In this document: one piece after another, positions 6,289 to 9,754 of the stretch | Numbering within the stretch: position 1 is the first letter of the stretch | How the letters are laid out: each line of letters begins with the position of its first letter | Assembly (NCBI GenBank): GCA_005880175.1 | Contig: VBJR01000210.1 | Span: 1 to 9,754, forward strand | DNA from: Chloroflexota bacterium | GTDB lineage: Bacteria > Chloroflexota > Dormibacteria > Dormibacterales > Dormibacteraceae | Direction of reading: 5' to 3' | DNA: 9,754 nt | The notes under the pieces: model-generated | What the model saw: the letters and a program-made list of their open reading frames with translations, nothing else | Database searches by the model: none | What the model was told of the DNA's origin: nothing | Program-made: the position numbers and the translations under genes

Positions 6289-6538
6289 GGGTGTGGCGCT
6301 CACTGTCGAGAACACCGGCGAGGAGCTCACCCCACAATTGGTCTCCACGCTCGTCGAGCCGTTCCTTCGCGGCACCGAGCGCGTATGCACCGACCACGCG
6401 GGTGTGGGCCTCGGCCTGGCAATCGTCAAGAGCATCACCCAGGCACATGACGGGACCGTCACCCTCACCGCTCGCCCCGCGGGCGGGCTCCGCGTCACGG
6501 TGCGGCTGCCCGCCGCGCCACCGCACACGGGCAGATGA
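6285..6538 (+). pseudogene. vanS: VanS-like histidine kinase C-terminal fragment
   Basis: This is the last 80-odd residues of a sensor kinase HATPase domain. It has G1-like [19 protein letters not shown]-box [11 protein letters not shown]2 box [19 protein letters not shown] and the terminal strand [18 protein letters not shown] followed by TGA. The sensor, HAMP, H-box and N-box are missing, so it cannot act as a kinase. The wording of the [20 protein letters not shown] and ITQAHDGT stretches is, as I recall, characteristic of actinomycete VanS proteins that sense glycopeptides. The direct in-frame join to a vanH fragment makes that assignment much more likely. An uninterrupted frame from an ATG at 6068 (or 6107) would give a 143-156 residue chimera, but its first third is antisense of murF, so I treat it as chance. 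A general actinomycete kinase is the alternative. Confidence 0.72.
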
Positions 6539-6585
6539 CGGCCGCCGGTCCCCGGGGCGGGCGCAGCGGAAGGGTCGAGCGGATC

Positions 6586-6599
6586 GCCTGCGTTCAGGC
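6586..6599 (-). terminator. Short hairpin at the end of the LuxR-type regulator gene
   Basis: GCCTG (6586-6590), CGTT, CAGGC (6595-6599) is a perfect 5-bp stem with a 4-nt loop overlapping the stop codon of the leftward regulator gene. It is short and has no T-run, so it is only a weak candidate for a transcript end. Confidence 0.2.
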
Positions 6600-8867
6600 C
6601 TCCCCGAGGGCCAGGGCGATGACCTCGGCCGCCGTCAGCGCCCTCCCCTCCTCCCGGAGGTACTCGGCGGCGTCACCAGCGGCCGCCCGCTCCCGGCGCA
6701 GCCAGGGCTCGAGCACGCGAGCCGACCAGGGGTCGGCGGCGGGGCCGATCGCCTGCCGTGTGCCCTCCGCGGCGCCGGCCAGCAGCAGGGCGAGGTCATT
6801 CTGGCCGCGGCGGGCCGCGAGGGTCGCCATGCCCTCCGCGCACACGGCGAGGCTCTCGCGGGCACCCAGGTAGCTCTGGATGCGCAGGCTCTCGACGAAG
6901 TGGTCGTGCGCATGTTCGTCCCGGTCCCGTCCCAGGGCGGCGATGCCCAGGTCGGCGAGCACGGTCGCGACCGCGGCGACGTCGCCGAGCGCCCGCATCG
7001 TCCGCAGCGCTTCCCGCAGGTGCTGCTCGCCGAGCTCCGCGTCGCCCTGGTACGCGAGCAGCATGCCGAGATTGCACTGGACCACGGCCGTCTCCCGCTC
7101 GTTGTCCAGCTGGCGAGCGAGCGACAGGCTGTCCTCGTAGCAGGCGCGGGCCGCCGCGACGTCGCTCTGGTGCCACAGGATGAGCCCCAGGTTGCCCAGG
7201 GAGTACTGGATGCCCGCCCAGTCGTCCAGCGCCCGCCACGCGGCCAGGCACTGCTCGAGCCACGTCCGCGAGCGGGCGAGGTCACCCTGCTGCCAGGCCA
7301 GCCCGGCGGCCACGCTCAACGCCTGGGCGCGCACGCGGGTCGGGGCTGGCGATGACTCCGCCAGCGCCTGCTCGACCCGGGCCCGCCCCTCGCTCACGTG
7401 GCCACGCACGCGCCAGAACCGCTGCAGGGCGAGCACGAACCGCAGACGGTGCTCGACCTGCCGGCCCCGGCCGGCCTCGAGCGCCGCGCGCAGGTTGTCG
7501 TGGTCCTCGGCCAGCCGGATCAACGACGCCGCCTGGGCCGACCCCCGGAGCCCGGGCGCGACCTCCTCGGCGAGCTGGAAGTAGTAGTCGTGGTGCCGCT
7601 CCAGCATCGCGTCGAGCTCGCCGCTCTCGTGCAGCCGGTCCCACGCATACCGCCGCACCAGCTCCAGGCAGCGGTAGCGCGCCAGGGCCGGCGGCACGAG
7701 GTACGCCAGCGACTTCTCGACCAGGACCGTGAGGAGGTCGAGGATCCCGGGCCCGTCCTCGGCGACCAGGTCGCGACAGAGGGCCTGCGCCGCTTCGAGC
7801 GTGAAGCTGCCGCGGAAGACCGACAGGCGCCGGAACACCTGCTGCTCCACGCTGCCGAGCAGGTCGTAGCTCCAGTCCATCGCGGCGGTCACGGACTGGT
7901 GACGATCCGGCGCGTCGCGCTGCTGCAGCGACTGGATGCGGCTGCCCAGGTGATCGACGATCTGGCGCAGAGGCATGAGACCCACCCGACCGGCGGCCAG
8001 CTCGAGCGCCAGCGGCACCCCTTCCAGCCGGCGACACAGGTGCGCGACGTCCGACGTCGTGGTCTCGTCGAGCGCGAACGCCGGTTCGCGCAGGCTCACG
8101 CGGTCCAGGAACAGCCGGACCGCCTCCGAGCGCAGCAGGACGTCCACGGACGGCGATACGAGCTCCCTCGGCAACGACAGCGGCCCGATCTTGCACACCG
8201 CCTCCGCCGATACGCGCAGCGGCTCCCGGCTCGTGCAGAGGAACGTGACGTACGGACTGGCGCGGAGCAGCACGTCCGTCACCGCCGCGCACGACTCCAG
8301 CAGATGCTCGCAGTTGTCGAGGACCACGATCACGGGTTGCCTGAGCCGGCGCGCCGCGACCTCCGCAGCCACCGGGGCGTCCCCCTCCTGCTCGATCATG
8401 GCCAGCGCGGCGGCGACCATGCGCGGCACCGTGTCGGCGTCGCTGACCGAGCCGAGACCGACGAACAGGACTCCCGCGGGGTACGACTGCAGCGCCCCCG
8501 AGGCCGCCTGGATCGCGAGCCGGGTCTTGCCGCAGCCACCCGGCCCGGTGGTCGTCACCAGGCGCGATCGGCGGAGCAGCTGCCGGATGGCGACCAGGTC
8601 GCGCTCCCTGCCCACGAACGTCGTGAGCAGCACCGGCAGCGTGTTGGGCGGCTGCACGGCGCTCGACCGCGGCACCTCCAGCACGCGCCGCCTGCTGATC
8701 CAGCTGGCGATCTGCGCCCGGTTGTCGAAGCCGAGCTTGTTGCGGATGTGCTGGACATGACCCTCGACCGTCCGCCGCGAGATGAAGAGCCGTCCCGCGA
8801 TGGCGCCGTCGGTCAGTCCCTCAGCGACCAGCTCGGCGATCTCGCGCTCACGCCGACTGAGCGGCAT
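6594..8867 (-). CDS. LuxR-type regulator with N-terminal HTH, AfsR-like NTPase and TPR-like repeats
   Basis: A 757-residue cytoplasmic transcriptional regulator. A LuxR/GerE HTH lies at about 2-58 ([16 protein letters not shown], then [19 protein letters not shown]). An NB-ARC/AfsR-like P-loop ATPase follows: Walker A GPGGCGKT (108-115), Walker [11 protein letters not shown] (179-188), CTSREPLRV (211-219), and GVPLALEL (283-290). From about 480 to 690 there are helical TPR-like units with [57 protein letters not shown] and similar repeats. Placing the HTH first is the reverse of MalT/LAL regulators but recurs in actinomycetes. ATP-dependent oligomerisation triggered by a ligand or partner on the TPR region is the family model; targets are unknown. 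The ATG at 8867 was chosen because the HTH begins there and GAGGGG lies 6 bp upstream; an ATG 35 codons earlier (8972) adds only non-conserved sequence. Confidence 0.9.
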   Translation of the reverse strand: MPLSRREREIAELVAEGLTDGAIAGRLFISRRTVEGHVQHIRNKLGFDNRAQIASWISRRRVLEVPRSSAVQPPNTLPVLLTTFVGRERDLVAIRQLLRRSRLVTTTGPGGCGKTRLAIQAASGALQSYPAGVLFVGLGSVSDADTVPRMVAAALAMIEQEGDAPVAAEVAARRLRQPVIVVLDNCEHLLESCAAVTDVLLRASPYVTFLCTSREPLRVSAEAVCKIGPLSLPRELVSPSVDVLLRSEAVRLFLDRVSLREPAFALDETTTSDVAHLCRRLEGVPLALELAAGRVGLMPLRQIVDHLGSRIQSLQQRDAPDRHQSVTAAMDWSYDLLGSVEQQVFRRLSVFRGSFTLEAAQALCRDLVAEDGPGILDLLTVLVEKSLAYLVPPALARYRCLELVRRYAWDRLHESGELDAMLERHHDYYFQLAEEVAPGLRGSAQAASLIRLAEDHDNLRAALEAGRGRQVEHRLRFVLALQRFWRVRGHVSEGRARVEQALAESSPAPTRVRAQALSVAAGLAWQQGDLARSRTWLEQCLAAWRALDDWAGIQYSLGNLGLILWHQSDVAAARACYEDSLSLARQLDNERETAVVQCNLGMLLAYQGDAELGEQHLREALRTMRALGDVAAVATVLADLGIAALGRDRDEHAHDHFVESLRIQSYLGARESLAVCAEGMATLAARRGQNDLALLLAGAAEGTRQAIGPAADPWSARVLEPWLRRERAAAGDAAEYLREEGRALTAAEVIALALGEA

Positions 8868-9093
8868 GGCCGCCCCCTCGCCCCTCACTGCCCTGCTCCT
8901 CGGGGTATTGACGCCGCCGAACTCGTGAGTCGAAGCCTGCGAACGGCCGGCGCCTCGCCAGGCCGCGAGCATCGCTGTCCGCGGCCCGGCCAGCTGTCGC
9001 TACCGGTACCTGCCTACGGGCCACCCCAGATCGGTCCCGGCGGCCCGGGATCGTCATCCAGGGTCAGCGGGTGGACCGCCCTGTGCGGCTCCT
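8868..9093. other. Intergenic region upstream of the LuxR-type regulator
   Basis: These 226 bp separate the regulator start from the stop of the 207-residue protein on the same strand. The only clear element is the GAGGGG ribosome binding site just before the regulator ATG. The motif ACTC-N2-GAGT around 8925-8934 could be part of an operator but is very short. I see no strong promoter hexamers, no terminator with a T-run and no RNA gene. A 34-codon frame ending at 9014 crosses part of it and shows nothing recognisable. Confidence 0.4.
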
Positions 9094-9717
9094 TCAGGGC
9101 CGCGGCGAGACGCTCCATGCCCCGGTCCGGAGATCGTAGGCGAAGACCCGCTCGCCGTCCAGCACGTCGAACGCGCAGTGGATCCGGCCGCAGTGGTCGT
9201 ACCCGCGCAGCGGGGCGGTCGCCCCGAACCACGCCCGGTGCACGAAGTCCGAGACCTGCCAGCCGCCGATCGCGTACCCATGGCAGGAGCTTGCGCACGG
9301 CGCCGTGATCTCGTGGGCATAGAGCCGGTCGGTCTGCGTGTCTCCGTCCTCAGCCTGCCGGTACACACCGTGTCCGGCGATGGCGTCCACCAGCATTGTC
9401 AGCAGCTCCCGGCTCGCCGGATGCGTCCACTGCTGGCCCGCCTCCAGCTCGTCCGGAAAGACCTCGACCAGTGGCAGCCCCGCGGACGTCGCCTCGTAGC
9501 GATCGGAGTCCGCCGACTTCCCCTTGCGCAGGACCAGACCGAGCACGTCGGAGCGATACGCCAGCGGCCGAAGCGCGAACAGGTGGGCCCTCACGCCCCA
9601 CTCGGGCGAGAAGTCCCGGTCGAGCTGTGTCTGCAGCGCCCCGATCCCGTCGTCGATGTCCCTGTCGGTGAGCGTTGTGCCCCAGTTGGCAACCGCCACC
9701 TCGATCAGTCGTTCCAT
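9094..9717 (-). CDS. Conserved protein of unknown function, ALQTQ...DFxPxWG / VSDFVxxAWF family
   Basis: A 207-residue soluble protein with no signal peptide or membrane helix. It contains IGALQTQLDRDFSPEWGV (25-42), a central SRELLTMLVD (102-111), LYAHEITAPC (132-141), GYAIGGWQVSDFVHRAWF (147-164) and a C-terminal YDHCGRI...FDVLDGERVFAYDL. I recall an uncharacterised bacterial and phage-associated family with this order of motifs. In it the central segment reads approximately SHELLEMLADP, with a His-Glu pair that has been taken as possibly metallopeptidase-like. Here that His is Arg103 and the later Glu is Thr107, so a metal site there would be lost. Five cysteines or near pairs (Cys141, Cys145, Cys176, Cys181) lie in the C-terminal half. 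The start is fixed by AGGAGG 7 bp upstream. The function is not known. Confidence 0.75.
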   Translation of the reverse strand: MERLIEVAVANWGTTLTDRDIDDGIGALQTQLDRDFSPEWGVRAHLFALRPLAYRSDVLGLVLRKGKSADSDRYEATSAGLPLVEVFPDELEAGQQWTHPASRELLTMLVDAIAGHGVYRQAEDGDTQTDRLYAHEITAPCASSCHGYAIGGWQVSDFVHRAWFGATAPLRGYDHCGRIHCAFDVLDGERVFAYDLRTGAWSVSPRP

Positions 9718-9724
9718 CCGCAGT

Positions 9725-9731
9725 CCTCCTC
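9725..9731 (-). promoter_or_regulatory. Strong Shine-Dalgarno sequence of the 207-residue protein
   Basis: On the minus strand GAGGAGG precedes the ATG at 9717 with about 7 bp spacing. It is the strongest ribosome binding site in the window and fixes the start. TACTGT a little further upstream could be a -10 box, which would give a very short leader, but the window ends before a -35 region can be judged. Confidence 0.65.
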
Positions 9732-9754
9732 GTTGACAGTAGCAGCGAGATGGC

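Noticed and set aside
4895..6526. Long minus-strand open frame across drrB and the van fragments
   Set aside because: It is low-complexity Arg/Gly/His-rich sequence antisense to drrB. Only a short part of another minus frame in 5775-6155 shows real MurF homology.
9014..9118. 34-codon minus-strand ORF overlapping the end of the 207-residue gene
   Set aside because: There is no ribosome binding site, no recognisable domain and Pro/Gly-rich content. It could be an old frameshifted tail of the neighbour but nothing supports translation.
7398..9308. 636-codon plus-strand open frame opposite the LuxR-type regulator
   Set aside because: The composition is Arg/Gln/Pro-rich without motifs. The opposite strand has clear HTH, Walker A and Walker B motifs in order.
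1..9754. CRISPR arrays, tRNA or rRNA genes, insertion sequences, attachment sites
   Set aside because: No regularly spaced repeats, tRNA-like T-arm motifs, transposase or integrase motifs, or flanking target duplications were seen by eye, including around the decayed van region.

Overview
The window is very GC-rich DNA with strong G/C bias at third codon positions, short ATGA gene overlaps and families typical of high-GC actinomycetes (DrrAB exporters, FtsX/MacB-type permeases beside two-component systems, LuxR-ATPase regulators). The genus cannot be told from this sequence.

Left part (8-3799): a leftward operon encodes a small lipoprotein, a 47-codon membrane peptide and a MacB/FtsX-type ABC permease. 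It diverges from a rightward histidine kinase/OmpR-type response regulator pair across an 87-bp intergenic region. The pair probably controls the operon. The adaptor and ATPase that such permeases normally need are not visible. The 47-codon ORF sits where they would be expected and may be the scar of their loss.

Middle (3800-5754): a two-gene DrrA/DrrB-type ABC exporter. An AT-rich, near-consensus promoter overlaps two interlocking inverted repeats and places the transcript start at or next to the ATG, so the mRNA is probably leaderless. A perfect hairpin is built around the drrB-like stop codon.

Gene graveyard (5775-6538): three fragments lie back to back. They are a frameshifted C-terminal piece of MurF on the minus strand, a short piece of a VanH-type D-lactate dehydrogenase on the plus strand, and the C-terminal ATP-binding half of a VanS-like histidine kinase fused in frame to the VanH piece. 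Together they look like the wreck of a glycopeptide (vancomycin-type) resistance locus with an accessory murF. This is the most informative observation in the window.

Right part (6594-9717): a large leftward transcriptional regulator with an N-terminal LuxR-type HTH, an AfsR-like NTPase and TPR-like repeats, and upstream of it a leftward 207-residue protein of an uncharacterised family with a strong Shine-Dalgarno sequence. I saw no tRNA, rRNA, CRISPR array, transposase or phage gene. I do not see a clearly new biological system here; the van relic, the drr-type control region and the stripped permease operon are the items worth checking.
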